A stretch of DNA of 64,000 nucleotides from an uncultured Flavobacteriales bacterium (GTDB lineage: Bacteria; Bacteroidota; Bacteroidia; Flavobacteriales_D; Crocinitomicaceae), in NCBI GenBank assembly GCA_905480145.1, contig CAJQPA010000001.1:57053-121052 (forward strand), read 5' to 3'. Position numbers and translations under genes: made by a program. Shown piece by piece: positions 11,457 to 20,246 of this stretch (the first letter of the stretch is position 1; each line of letters opens with the position of its first letter). The notes under the pieces were generated by a model. That model made no database searches and had not been told where the DNA came from. It saw only the letters and a list, made by a program, of their open reading frames with translations.

Positions 11457-12803
11457 TTATAACCCTGGCATTCCTCCCATCCCTTTCATCTGCTTCATCA
11501 TTTCTTGCATTTTTCGGGGGTTAGACATCATTTTCATCATTTTCTTGGTGTCGTTGAATTGTTTCATCAATTTATTCACTTCAGTAACGTTAGTTCCTGA
11601 ACCTTTGGCTAAGCGAATTTTACGACTATTATTGATCGAATCTGGATTTTCTCTTTCATGCGGAGTCATTGAATGAATTATTGCTTCAATGTATTTAAAG
11701 GCATCGTCTTCAATTTCAACATCCTTCATCGCTTTCCCCATACCAGGCATCATTCCCACCAAGTCTTTGACATTACCCATCTTCTTAACCTGCTGCAATT
11801 GACCTAAGAAATCATTAAAATCAAATTGATTCTTCTTTATTCTTTTCTGAAGTTTTCTCGCTTCTTCTTCGTCGAATTGCTCTTGAGCCCTTTCCACTAA
11901 AGTAACAACATCACCTTTACCTAAGATTCTGTCTGCCATTCTTGCCGGATAGAAGACATCTAAAGCATCCATTTTCTCTCCAGTACCAACGAACTTAATA
12001 GGCTTATTTACAACTGACTTAATTGTTAAGGCAGCTCCACCTCTAGTATCACCATCTAACTTTGTTAAAACAACACCATCAAAATTAATTTTTTCATTGA
12101 ATGATTTCGCGGTATTCACAGCATCTTGCCCTGTCATTGCATCAACAACAAACAACGTTTCTGTGGGGTTAATCGCAGACTTAACATCCGCAATCTCTTG
12201 CATCATTTTTTCATCAATAGCCAATCTACCTGCGGTATCGATGATGACAACATTAAATCCATTACTTTTCGCATGCTGAATCGCTTGTTCTGCAATTCTA
12301 ACTGGATTTTTCTCTTCTCTGTTTGAGAATACTTCAATTCCCAATTGTTCGCCAAGCACATGCAACTGATCAATGGCAGCAGGACGGTATACATCACAGG
12401 CAGCCAAAAGAGGATTTTTTCCTTTTTTAGTCTTTAAGTAATTACCTAGTTTTCCTGTAAAAGTAGTTTTACCAGACCCTTGCAGTCCAGACATTAATAT
12501 AATACCCGGATTTCCTTTGACGTTTATTTCAACTTCATTTCCTCCCATTAAATTCACCAATTCTTCATGGCAAATTTTAATCATTAATTGTCCTGGAGAA
12601 ATTGCGGTTAATACGTTTGCACCAATCGCTTTTGCTTTAACTGTATTTGTAAATTCCTTTGCAGTTTTAAAGTTAACATCAGCATCTAATAACGCACGAC
12701 GCACCTCTTTAAGTGTTTCTGCAACGTTAATTTCAGATATTTGACCTTGACCTTTAAGTACTTTAAAGGCTCTTTCAAATTTATCCGTTAAATTTTCAAA
12801 CAT
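11457..12803 (-). CDS. ffh: Signal recognition particle protein (SRP54 GTPase)
   Basis: 448 residues. N domain (1-90), G domain with GLQGSGKTT (107-114), DTAGR, TKLDGD and a GTGE loop, then a methionine-rich M domain (from about 300) ending in MKQMKGMGGMPGL. It binds 4.5S RNA and signal sequences and, with FtsY, delivers nascent membrane proteins to the translocon. It has its own consensus promoter (12826-12856, minus strand) giving a leader of roughly 18 bases. It is one of the most conserved genes in the window. Confidence 0.98.
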   Translation of the reverse strand: MFENLTDKFERAFKVLKGQGQISEINVAETLKEVRRALLDADVNFKTAKEFTNTVKAKAIGANVLTAISPGQLMIKICHEELVNLMGGNEVEINVKGNPGIILMSGLQGSGKTTFTGKLGNYLKTKKGKNPLLAACDVYRPAAIDQLHVLGEQLGIEVFSNREEKNPVRIAEQAIQHAKSNGFNVVIIDTAGRLAIDEKMMQEIADVKSAINPTETLFVVDAMTGQDAVNTAKSFNEKINFDGVVLTKLDGDTRGGAALTIKSVVNKPIKFVGTGEKMDALDVFYPARMADRILGKGDVVTLVERAQEQFDEEEARKLQKRIKKNQFDFNDFLGQLQQVKKMGNVKDLVGMMPGMGKAMKDVEIEDDAFKYIEAIIHSMTPHERENPDSINNSRKIRLAKGSGTNVTEVNKLMKQFNDTKKMMKMMSNPRKMQEMMKQMKGMGGMPGL

Positions 12804-12825
12804 AATTTTTATAATTTTCGAACCA

Positions 12826-12856
12826 CAAAAATAGTTCTTTTTTATTAAGTTTTCAA
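12826..12856 (-). promoter_or_regulatory. Bacteroidota-type promoter of ffh
   Basis: On the minus strand a TTG (12856-12854) is separated by 20 bases from TATTTTTG (12833-12826), which matches the TAnnTTTG -7 element. The ATG of ffh is about 23 bases downstream. Confidence 0.6.
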
Positions 12857-12877
12857 GCGATTAAGCCTTGTACAATT

Positions 12878-14320
12878 TTAGTTTACTTTCTTTTCTGTTC
12901 TAGCTATTCTAATATTCAGATAACCATATAGAACAGTCATCACAGGGCTAATTAAGTTGAAGAAGCAATAAATCCAATACTCACCTGTGGCAACACTTAA
13001 AACTGATGATTGAGCCGCACCACAAGTATTCCAAGGGAAAAGAACTGATGTAACTGTTCCTGCATCCTCAAGTGTTCTACTCAGATTCTCAGGCTTTAAA
13101 CCTCTCTCAGGGTAAATATCTTCAAACATTTTACCTGGAACTACTATTGCTAAATATTGGTCAGAAGCTGTTGCATTGAAAAATATACATGTCCCAGCAG
13201 TTGTAGCAATCAACGAACCGGTTGATTTAGCGAAGACAACAATGGACTTTGTAATTTTCTGAAGTAGTCCGGCAGCCTCCATGACACCGCCAAAGCACAT
13301 CGCACAAACAATTAGCCAAATCGTATTGAGCATTCCATTCATTCCCTTTGTTTTGACTAATTTATCGACATTATCAAATCCAGATTGAACAGCTGTTTCA
13401 TATGACATAGAGTTTATAGCGGCTTTATATGATGCCTTGAAGTAGCTCCCCGTTTCTCCTGAAATTTCTTTTACAATCTCAGGTTGAAAAATAATAGCTG
13501 CAACAACTCCTAATAAGGTTCCGATAAACAAAGCTGGAATAGCGGGCATCTTTTTAACAATCAATAAGATGACTATTCCAGGAACAACAAAAAGCAACGG
13601 TGAAATGTTATAAGTACTATCAATAGCATTCAACATATTTCCTACCCCTTCTTCTGATGGTTTCGTTTCTATGAAAAAACCAAGTATCAAAAATATTACA
13701 AGTGTGATTAAAATAGAAGGAATAGTTGTCAAAGACATGTATTTAATGTGTGTCACTAAATCAGTCCCCGCCATTGCCGGAGCTAGGTTTGTAGTATCTG
13801 AAAGAGGTGACATTTTATCTCCAAAATACGCTCCTGAAATAATGGCTCCCGCAACCATTCCTTGACTCATTCCTAGAGCTGTTCCTATTCCGATTAATGC
13901 AACTCCAACTGTCGCTACGGTGGTCCATGACGAACCAGTTGCCAGCGCAATAATAGCACTTACTACACACGCAGCTACAAGAAAAATAGTAGGGTTCAAA
14001 ATTTCTAAACCATAATAAATCATCGTTGGAACAATCCCTGACATCATCCAAGTACCTGCCAAAGCTCCAATAAGTAATAATATTATTATTGCAGGTAAGG
14101 CAGAATTAATACTATCGACAATTCCTTTCTGAAGCTCCTTCCATTTGAAACCCAATTTTAATCCAACTAAAACAGCAGCCATCCCAGACAACAGCAATGC
14201 TATCTGATTTGGCCCATAAGTAGCATCTTCTCCATAATACAAAACATTGATGGAAAGGAAGATTATTAAAAATAGAATTGGTACAAATGCTAAAAAGAAC
14301 GAAGGAGTTTTTTGTTTCAT
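12878..14320 (-). CDS. nhaC: NhaC-family Na+/H+ antiporter
   Basis: 480 residues, around eleven to twelve hydrophobic segments. The family features include 'ATGSSWTTVATVGVALIGIGTALG', 'GAYFGDKMSPLSDTTNLAP' and 'FNATASDQYLAIVVPGKMF', which line the ion path in NhaC-type antiporters. It exchanges Na+ for H+ across the inner membrane, in keeping with a marine or saline life style (inference). A TATTTTTG element on the minus strand at 14360-14353, in the 45-base gap after the MMPL gene, suggests its own promoter, although no -33 element is seen. Confidence 0.93.
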   Translation of the reverse strand: MKQKTPSFFLAFVPILFLIIFLSINVLYYGEDATYGPNQIALLLSGMAAVLVGLKLGFKWKELQKGIVDSINSALPAIIILLLIGALAGTWMMSGIVPTMIYYGLEILNPTIFLVAACVVSAIIALATGSSWTTVATVGVALIGIGTALGMSQGMVAGAIISGAYFGDKMSPLSDTTNLAPAMAGTDLVTHIKYMSLTTIPSILITLVIFLILGFFIETKPSEEGVGNMLNAIDSTYNISPLLFVVPGIVILLIVKKMPAIPALFIGTLLGVVAAIIFQPEIVKEISGETGSYFKASYKAAINSMSYETAVQSGFDNVDKLVKTKGMNGMLNTIWLIVCAMCFGGVMEAAGLLQKITKSIVVFAKSTGSLIATTAGTCIFFNATASDQYLAIVVPGKMFEDIYPERGLKPENLSRTLEDAGTVTSVLFPWNTCGAAQSSVLSVATGEYWIYCFFNLISPVMTVLYGYLNIRIARTEKKVN

Positions 14321-14365
14321 ATTTATAGTAATTCGGTTATCAAATTATGGTGCAAAAATACACAA

Positions 14366-16645
14366 TTAATCCTCTTTTGAAGGTTTGACTTTATAGAAAA
14401 GTAAAAGCATGACAGGAAGAATTGTAAGATCCGCAATTAACGCAACCAATAGTGTGATACAAAGAAGAAGCCCCATATAAATTGTTCCTAAAAAACTAGA
14501 GAAAATCAACAATAAAAACCCTGAGCAGAGAATAAATGTAGTCAAAATCATAGCCTTACCCGTCGTTAAATAAGTTCTTTTTAGAGCATAGAGTTTGCCT
14601 TTTCCTTTGAGTAGCTCATATTTAAACTTGCCTAAAAAGTGTATGGTGTCATCTACCGCAATACCAAACGCGATAGTAAATACGATCGATGTACTTGTTT
14701 TTAAATCAATACCTGAATAACCCATAACACCAGCAATAAAAATAAGCGGGATTAAATTCGTTATGATACTGATTATCATAATAGGAATAGATCTATAAAT
14801 AAAACCAATTATTAAGGCAACAATTAGAACTGAAACAGACAATCCTTTGACAAGACTAACTGTCATATATTTCAGATTCTTATCAATTAAGTGAGCAGTT
14901 CCTGTAATGCGGTATTCAATTGCTCCATTCATTGTTTTAGATTCTAAAAACTCCAGCAACTTTTCGTTTTTCTCAAACACCACTGAATTTCCAAGGTCAG
15001 GAATTCCGCCACTTATTCTAGTGGTTGTTTCAGTAGAATCAACAATCGTTTTTAATAAAGCGCCGTTGTTTGCAATTCGAATCGCTCTTCTATACGAGCG
15101 GAGTTCCCTTTTTTTATTCGGTAATTTAAAATAATTCTGATTTCCGGCATGACCTGAACGATTAATAACTTTCAGCATTCTAACCAAGGAATTCTTTATT
15201 TGAACCTTATACACATTCGATAAATAATTTTCTACTGAGTCGATTGTCTGTAAGATTTCTTTATTCCAAACTGACTTGGAACTATCGTTAACTTTGACCG
15301 CCAATTCAAAAGGTCTGATTCCCCCATAATGGTCATCAAGAAAATTAAAATCAATTTTTAATGGCTCATCGGCACTTAAATCGTCCATTAAAAAATTGTT
15401 GCTTTTTAGTTGCATCAATCCCACAATACTCATGAGCATAATTATCGAGGTGGACAAAAGGATTGTTTTTCTCCTTCTTAAAATCAATAGAAAACCTCTT
15501 TCCAAGTACTTTTGCCAAAAGTGATTTTTCTTCGATTCTCGAACAAATTTTGGTCCTGGAAAGATATAGAACAGCAAAGGTAATGTTAAAAATGTCAAAG
15601 CGAATGCAATTAAAACCCCACATCCCATAACCACACCAAAGACCTGAATGGGTTGAACATTCACAAAATACAATGAGAAAAAGCCAATTGATGTTGTCAA
15701 AGAGGTTAAAAAAGTAGCCATCCCAACTTCTTTTACTGCTATTTTTATTGCTTCAAAAACAGAATCTTCCACCCTAAGTGCATCCAAATACCTTGAAACC
15801 AAATGGATCACATCCGACATTGAAACCACAAACATAATAGAAGGAAGTGTGGACAATACAATATTCATGGGCTCCTCAAACATTGCCATCCCCCCAACAA
15901 CCCATATCATTGAAGCAAATATGATGACTTGAGGAACTAAAACACCCCAAACTGACCTAAAGGCTATAAATAAAAATATTATGATCAAGAAAGCACTTAA
16001 ACCAACAAAAACGACCATCTCAAACGTCATTTTTTCAACATAATACTTTTGCCCTATTGTTCTGCCAGCAACCCGAGTTCTTTCGAATTCATAGTTATCC
16101 AGAGAAGTGTTTATTAAGTTGGCTAGTTCATCACTATTCTTTTTTGAAATATAATCTGTATGACGAATAAACAGGCATAGGGACTTAGCATCATTAGCTA
16201 CAAGTGTGTTGATTAACTCCTTATTCTTATAAATTCTTGCCGAATCTCTCTTTGCGTTAAAATCTTGCGGATTAAAGTAAGCAATTGAATCTGTTGCGCC
16301 AGATGAAAAAAATAATTGTTCGCTTTGATTCGTGATAGAAGTGACAAATTTGATATCCTCAAAGGATTCAAATTCTTTTGTAAGCTCTGAAACCTTGTTA
16401 AGAAACTTTTCATCAAATATTCCATCCTCTCTTTCAATGGCAATTAATAAAAAATCATTGTCCGAAGTAAATTGCTTTCGATAGGATAAAAAGTAATCTG
16501 TTTCAGCATCATTTGCCGGAAAAAACTTCTCAAAATCATAGTCAAACTTAAGCGCAGTAATTTGGAAAACAAAGAAAATAGTTATCGCGAAAATTGCAAT
16601 TAAACCTTTCCAAATGTTCTTTTTAAATCTTGCTTCTCCAACCAT
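14366..16645 (-). CDS. MMPL/RND-superfamily membrane protein
   Basis: 759 residues with duplicated topology: TM1 near residues 13-31, a periplasmic domain (about 32-205), five helices, then TM7 near 395, a second periplasmic domain and five more helices. The helix segment 'IVFTIAFGIAVDDTIHF' with the D-D pair, matched in the first half by 'LPSIMFVVSMSDVIHL', is typical of MMPL proteins, which move lipids or hydrophobic compounds using the proton gradient. There is no adjacent membrane-fusion or outer-membrane factor, which points to the MMPL/hopanoid-transporter-like branch rather than a tripartite drug pump. Its promoter overlaps a dyad (16671-16694). Confidence 0.88.
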   Translation of the reverse strand: MVGEARFKKNIWKGLIAIFAITIFFVFQITALKFDYDFEKFFPANDAETDYFLSYRKQFTSDNDFLLIAIEREDGIFDEKFLNKVSELTKEFESFEDIKFVTSITNQSEQLFFSSGATDSIAYFNPQDFNAKRDSARIYKNKELINTLVANDAKSLCLFIRHTDYISKKNSDELANLINTSLDNYEFERTRVAGRTIGQKYYVEKMTFEMVVFVGLSAFLIIIFLFIAFRSVWGVLVPQVIIFASMIWVVGGMAMFEEPMNIVLSTLPSIMFVVSMSDVIHLVSRYLDALRVEDSVFEAIKIAVKEVGMATFLTSLTTSIGFFSLYFVNVQPIQVFGVVMGCGVLIAFALTFLTLPLLFYIFPGPKFVRESKKNHFWQKYLERGFLLILRRRKTILLSTSIIMLMSIVGLMQLKSNNFLMDDLSADEPLKIDFNFLDDHYGGIRPFELAVKVNDSSKSVWNKEILQTIDSVENYLSNVYKVQIKNSLVRMLKVINRSGHAGNQNYFKLPNKKRELRSYRRAIRIANNGALLKTIVDSTETTTRISGGIPDLGNSVVFEKNEKLLEFLESKTMNGAIEYRITGTAHLIDKNLKYMTVSLVKGLSVSVLIVALIIGFIYRSIPIMIISIITNLIPLIFIAGVMGYSGIDLKTSTSIVFTIAFGIAVDDTIHFLGKFKYELLKGKGKLYALKRTYLTTGKAMILTTFILCSGFLLLIFSSFLGTIYMGLLLCITLLVALIADLTILPVMLLLFYKVKPSKED

Positions 16646-16670
16646 TGAATAATATTGATCGTTATCGTTA

Positions 16671-16694
16671 ATGTCAAATGTAATTGTTTGACAT
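16671..16694. promoter_or_regulatory. Candidate operator: perfect 8-bp dyad with 8-base spacer
   Basis: ATGTCAAA (16671-16678) and its exact inverse complement TTTGACAT (16687-16694) flank 8 bases. The left arm overlaps the -7 element of the MMPL promoter. A third half-site GTCAAA (16733-16738) lies between the -33 and -7 elements of the divergent promoter. Placement fits a repressor site; the regulator is unknown. Confidence 0.45.
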
Positions 16695-16705
16695 GCTTAA
16701 AACAA
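16675..16705 (-). promoter_or_regulatory. Promoter of the MMPL/RND gene
   Basis: On the minus strand TTG (16705-16703), 20 bases, then TACATTTG (16682-16675), a match to TAnnTTTG. The start codon is at 16645. The -7 element is partly covered by an inverted repeat. Confidence 0.6.
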
Positions 16706-16720
16706 CTATGACTTAACACA

Positions 16721-16752
16721 TTTGAAAATAAAGTCAAATTTTACTAACTTTG
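16721..16752 (+). promoter_or_regulatory. Promoter of the T9SS cargo gene
   Basis: TTTG (16721-16724), 20 bases, TAACTTTG (16745-16752): a full Bacteroidota consensus match. The ATG at 16767 lies 14 bases beyond. Confidence 0.65.
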
Positions 16753-16766
16753 AGAAAAACTAAACA

Positions 16767-17798
16767 ATGAAAAAAACTTTACTTATTGCAGCTGTTTCAG
16801 CTTCTTTCCTTGGAAATACACAAACTATGACTCAGGCGAATGAACCAACTGTTGGCCTATCCACAAATATGTATCTCTGTGATTCATTTACAGTCGATTT
16901 AGCTGGAATAACAGGAACAAATGTCACTTGGGATTTTACAGGATTAACAGGTATTCCAAATCAAACAAGAATAGTTGCAGCTATCGATCCAGCAACATCA
17001 TCTAACGCTGCTGATTTTCCAAGTTCAACTTTAGCATTAACCGTTGAAAGTTCAATGAATTCATTTATGACTTCTACCGCAACTGAAAGAGTTTCTCAAG
17101 GTTTTACTTTTTTCGAACAGTCTCTCGGAGATGTATTGGTTAAATTTAGTGGAGATCCAGAAACGGTTGTTACCTATCCATTCTCGCAAGGTGATGTTCT
17201 AACTGATAATTTTTCAGGGTCCTTATTTTTCAATTTGGGAGGACCTCAATCATCTGCCGTAACAGGCAAGGTTGTTGCCACTGTAGATGGCACAGGAACT
17301 TTAAACTTGCCGTTTGGCGTATCTCTTGCGAACGTGCTCAGATATAACATTACAGATACTTCATTCACAACAGTGCCATTCTTAAATGATTTAGAAATTA
17401 TTCGTAATCAATATGAATATTATGATTTTGCCAATAGCCTACTTCCAGTTTTAACAATATCAAAACTAACTGTTCAAGCACCAGGATCAGCGCAGCCCCT
17501 TACAGAATTTTCATTAGTTCTTTCTGCAAACGCTACTGAAGAGTTTTTAGCAATCAAAGAGGGTGTTATTGAGAATTTATCAATCTTCCCTAATCCAGCT
17601 GAGAATGAAATTACTATTAATGGTGACTTTTCTGAAGATGCATTTGTATCGATCATTGATGCTTCCGGTAAATTAGTTAAAGCACAAGCAATTCAAAACG
17701 CAACTAAAATTGACATTTCAGATTTCAATAATGGCTCTTATACATTAAGATTTGTGGACGGAAATACAGCAGCGACAGAAGTGCTTATTAAGCAATAA
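16767..17798 (+). CDS. Secreted protein with C-terminal type IX secretion sorting domain
   Basis: 343 residues. A signal peptide covers about residues 1-20. The middle is Thr/Ser/Gly-rich beta-structure without an enzyme motif I recognise. The last about 75 residues form a type-A T9SS sorting domain: 'IFPNPAENEITINGDF', then 'VSIIDASGKLV', 'IDISDFNNGSYTLRF' and a terminal VLIKQ. Such proteins cross the outer membrane via the T9SS and are released or anchored at the surface. The gene is single, with a strong promoter upstream and a terminator at 17814-17849. Its molecular role (adhesin, structural or binding protein) is not evident. Confidence 0.88.
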   Translation: MKKTLLIAAVSASFLGNTQTMTQANEPTVGLSTNMYLCDSFTVDLAGITGTNVTWDFTGLTGIPNQTRIVAAIDPATSSNAADFPSSTLALTVESSMNSFMTSTATERVSQGFTFFEQSLGDVLVKFSGDPETVVTYPFSQGDVLTDNFSGSLFFNLGGPQSSAVTGKVVATVDGTGTLNLPFGVSLANVLRYNITDTSFTTVPFLNDLEIIRNQYEYYDFANSLLPVLTISKLTVQAPGSAQPLTEFSLVLSANATEEFLAIKEGVIENLSIFPNPAENEITINGDFSEDAFVSIIDASGKLVKAQAIQNATKIDISDFNNGSYTLRFVDGNTAATEVLIKQ

Positions 17799-17813
17799 GT
17801 CTTTCGAACATTG

Positions 17814-17849
17814 AAAAGTCCTGTGGTTAATACTGCAGGGCTTTTTTTT
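17814..17849 (+). terminator. Rho-independent terminator after the T9SS cargo gene
   Basis: AAAAGTCCTG (17814-17823) pairs with CAGGGCTTTT (17836-17845), one G-U pair, around a 12-base loop, followed directly by a T-run to 17849. It starts 15 bases after the stop codon. Confidence 0.85.
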
Positions 17850-17955
17850 GTTCCCAACATTAAATGTTAACAAATACTCAAAGAATGCCCCATTATTATT
17901 TCTTTTAGGTGTTACATTCGTAATTGAATTGGTTATACTCAAAGAACAAAAGATT

Positions 17956-20235
17956 ATGAAGATATTGTGCATTTTGATTTTTGTCATTACACCACTTGTG
18001 TCGATGGCTCAAATTAACCAAGGTTTGAACCCTGAAGAGCGTGCATACCTTTATCATATTGTAAAGAAAAGTCCAATTTTAAACAACAACTTCGGTCGTT
18101 ATTTCGATTATCAAGGTCCTGAAATTCTTTTACGCAACAAAAAGGTTAATTTTGATTCTATTGAGCTTTTAATAATCAATCAGCCAGAAATTCTTCACAT
18201 AAGAAAAGACGAAATTGCAAAATCACCAAAAGGATTGATTGCAGAGGCGGCTAATAAAATGGCTTTATGGGAACTAAACAAAGTACTTCTAGCAAAAAGA
18301 GTTTCTCAGAAAGATTTAAAACAATATCAGAACGAATACAATGCATTCGAAGAAATGCTCTTAGTCCACTTACCTAATTCTGCAAAGAAAACAATTGATG
18401 GTATCACGACTCCAATTAAAAAGATGCACAACCTTATGAACCCGAGCCTTTCTTTTGATGACAAGGTTATGATAGTTGAATCTATTCGACTTGGCTCAAT
18501 TCAAGATGATGAAATGGCATTGAATGCAATTAATTTAGCGATCAACGAGTATGTTCAAAAAAGGGCCTATCAAATATACAGAGCCATGGGCGGGGAAGCT
18601 GATATATTTGACAATATTCTCGTTGCGGCCGGAGATGGAAGCAGCACATCAGGAATGCTCGAAGAACGAGAGAAAGATGAAAAAGGAAGATGGAACAAGG
18701 GACTACCCAAAGCAGTTGGACTTTTCCCTTACCAAATCACCATTGAAAAAGAAGAAACAAAAAGAAGTGTCGTTGAGAAGATAGAACCGATGCGCTATTC
18801 AATTACAGATTTAAAAACTGTAGGAAATAATAGAATTACAAATTTACATTTTGATGTTTGGGGTTACAATTCAGAAAAACAAACTACTGTCGTCATTGAA
18901 AAAAATGGATTGAATTATCATTTATTCGGCTCCAAAGACACCAGGTTTTTATCACCAGACTCAACTTTTTCAGATGGTACAACCTATCAATCAATCATTA
19001 ATGATTTAGAATTTAATAAAGTCGCAAAACTAAATGAAGCCATTTATGGAAAAAAAGGATTTGATTACTGGATAGATTACAATAACAAGAAAAAAGACGG
19101 TGTTGAATTAAAAATTATTAAAAGAGAAAAAGAGTATTCTGACTTAGGTTTCTCTTCGATTTCAACATCTAGAAAAGCATCAAGACGAGTTAAAAAATCA
19201 AAGCGAAATGCCAGAAAAGCTGGCACTGGATCTGGATCTTTCGACGGAGAACCAACAACTTACTCTGGAAGAAAGGAACGGAAAAGTTTACAAAATGAAA
19301 TTGTTTATCTCTATGATATTTTCGAGGCTTACAAACGAAAAATTGCAGCTCTAGAGAAACAAAAAAAAGAAGCCCTAACTCTGCTTGCCACCTATCAAAG
19401 AAGATTGGATCACTTTAAACAATTGATGGGCTTAAAATGGGCTACCTTCATAGAGAAGGATGGCCTTTATACATTTGAAGACTCTACGACGTTTGATATC
19501 TTAACGCAAGAATTTCAATTTCCTGCCAGTCAAATTCAAGAAGATTTCGAAATTAGATTAATTGGCATACCAGAATCTTGCCTCTCAAAATCTGCGGACG
19601 AAGTGATGATTCATATCAACTTAATGGATGCCGAACCTAATTACAATGCAAGAATCAACTTATCTTTAGAAGATGTCTTTGCTTCAGACAAATGGAACTT
19701 ACCTACTCCACTTTTTACCGAAAAAGACAGTGTTGCAATTCAGGTGTTTTTCGAAGGAATACTAAACAAAAAAGTCGACTTTTCAATTATTGCACGTGGA
19801 CAAGGAATTGGAAAATGGAACGGTGTTCGCACAATTAAAGATTCTAAACCAATAGAGTTAAAAGCCTACCCACAAGGACAAAAATTTGATCCAACATTTG
19901 TTCGGTTGAGAAAATCAGAAGTTTTTATTCATATTAATCGGTCAATTGTTTTAGAAGTAAATTCATTTACTGACCCTGTAAAATCTAGTCTTGTCATTGA
20001 CAATTCGGTTATTTCTTCAGGGCAGAACAAATATAACTTATCTAAAAATGATATCCTTTCAGCTTATAGGACAGCGGCAATTATGAAACAATTAAAAAGT
20101 GAAATTAATGTCTTAGCCGGGAAGTATTTAACAAGAGATAAAGCCAAAATTGTAATCGATCGTTTTAACAAGGAAATTGCAAAGACAAAAGTAAGTGTGG
20201 GAGCAACTTCATTTAAACAAGGAGACTTAAAATAA
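17956..20235 (+). CDS. Large secreted protein of unknown function
   Basis: 759 residues from the ATG at 17956, which begins a signal peptide (MKILCILIFVITPLVSMAQ). The frame stays open upstream to 17848, but that start would bury the signal and run into the preceding terminator. No lipobox and no T9SS domain. The first half (about 20-240) is helical with recurring 'LNPEER', 'IVKKSPILNNNFGRYF' and 'QKDLKQYQNEY' segments. A strongly basic Arg/Lys/Ser/Gly linker lies near residues 400-435. A predicted coiled coil follows (about 440-495), then beta-rich segments. I do not recognise a family. It is transcribed alone, convergent with the helicase gene. Confidence 0.8.
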   Translation: MKILCILIFVITPLVSMAQINQGLNPEERAYLYHIVKKSPILNNNFGRYFDYQGPEILLRNKKVNFDSIELLIINQPEILHIRKDEIAKSPKGLIAEAANKMALWELNKVLLAKRVSQKDLKQYQNEYNAFEEMLLVHLPNSAKKTIDGITTPIKKMHNLMNPSLSFDDKVMIVESIRLGSIQDDEMALNAINLAINEYVQKRAYQIYRAMGGEADIFDNILVAAGDGSSTSGMLEEREKDEKGRWNKGLPKAVGLFPYQITIEKEETKRSVVEKIEPMRYSITDLKTVGNNRITNLHFDVWGYNSEKQTTVVIEKNGLNYHLFGSKDTRFLSPDSTFSDGTTYQSIINDLEFNKVAKLNEAIYGKKGFDYWIDYNNKKKDGVELKIIKREKEYSDLGFSSISTSRKASRRVKKSKRNARKAGTGSGSFDGEPTTYSGRKERKSLQNEIVYLYDIFEAYKRKIAALEKQKKEALTLLATYQRRLDHFKQLMGLKWATFIEKDGLYTFEDSTTFDILTQEFQFPASQIQEDFEIRLIGIPESCLSKSADEVMIHINLMDAEPNYNARINLSLEDVFASDKWNLPTPLFTEKDSVAIQVFFEGILNKKVDFSIIARGQGIGKWNGVRTIKDSKPIELKAYPQGQKFDPTFVRLRKSEVFIHINRSIVLEVNSFTDPVKSSLVIDNSVISSGQNKYNLSKNDILSAYRTAAIMKQLKSEINVLAGKYLTRDKAKIVIDRFNKEIAKTKVSVGATSFKQGDLK

Positions 20236-20246
20236 CTTTACCCATT

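Noticed and set aside
14366..17798. MMPL gene plus T9SS protein as a single export system
   Set aside because: They are divergent, with no membrane-fusion or outer-membrane partner; the T9SS cargo uses separate machinery.
17848..17955. Extended N-terminus of the large secreted protein
   Set aside because: It would start inside the T-run of the preceding terminator and put 36 residues in front of a good signal peptide.
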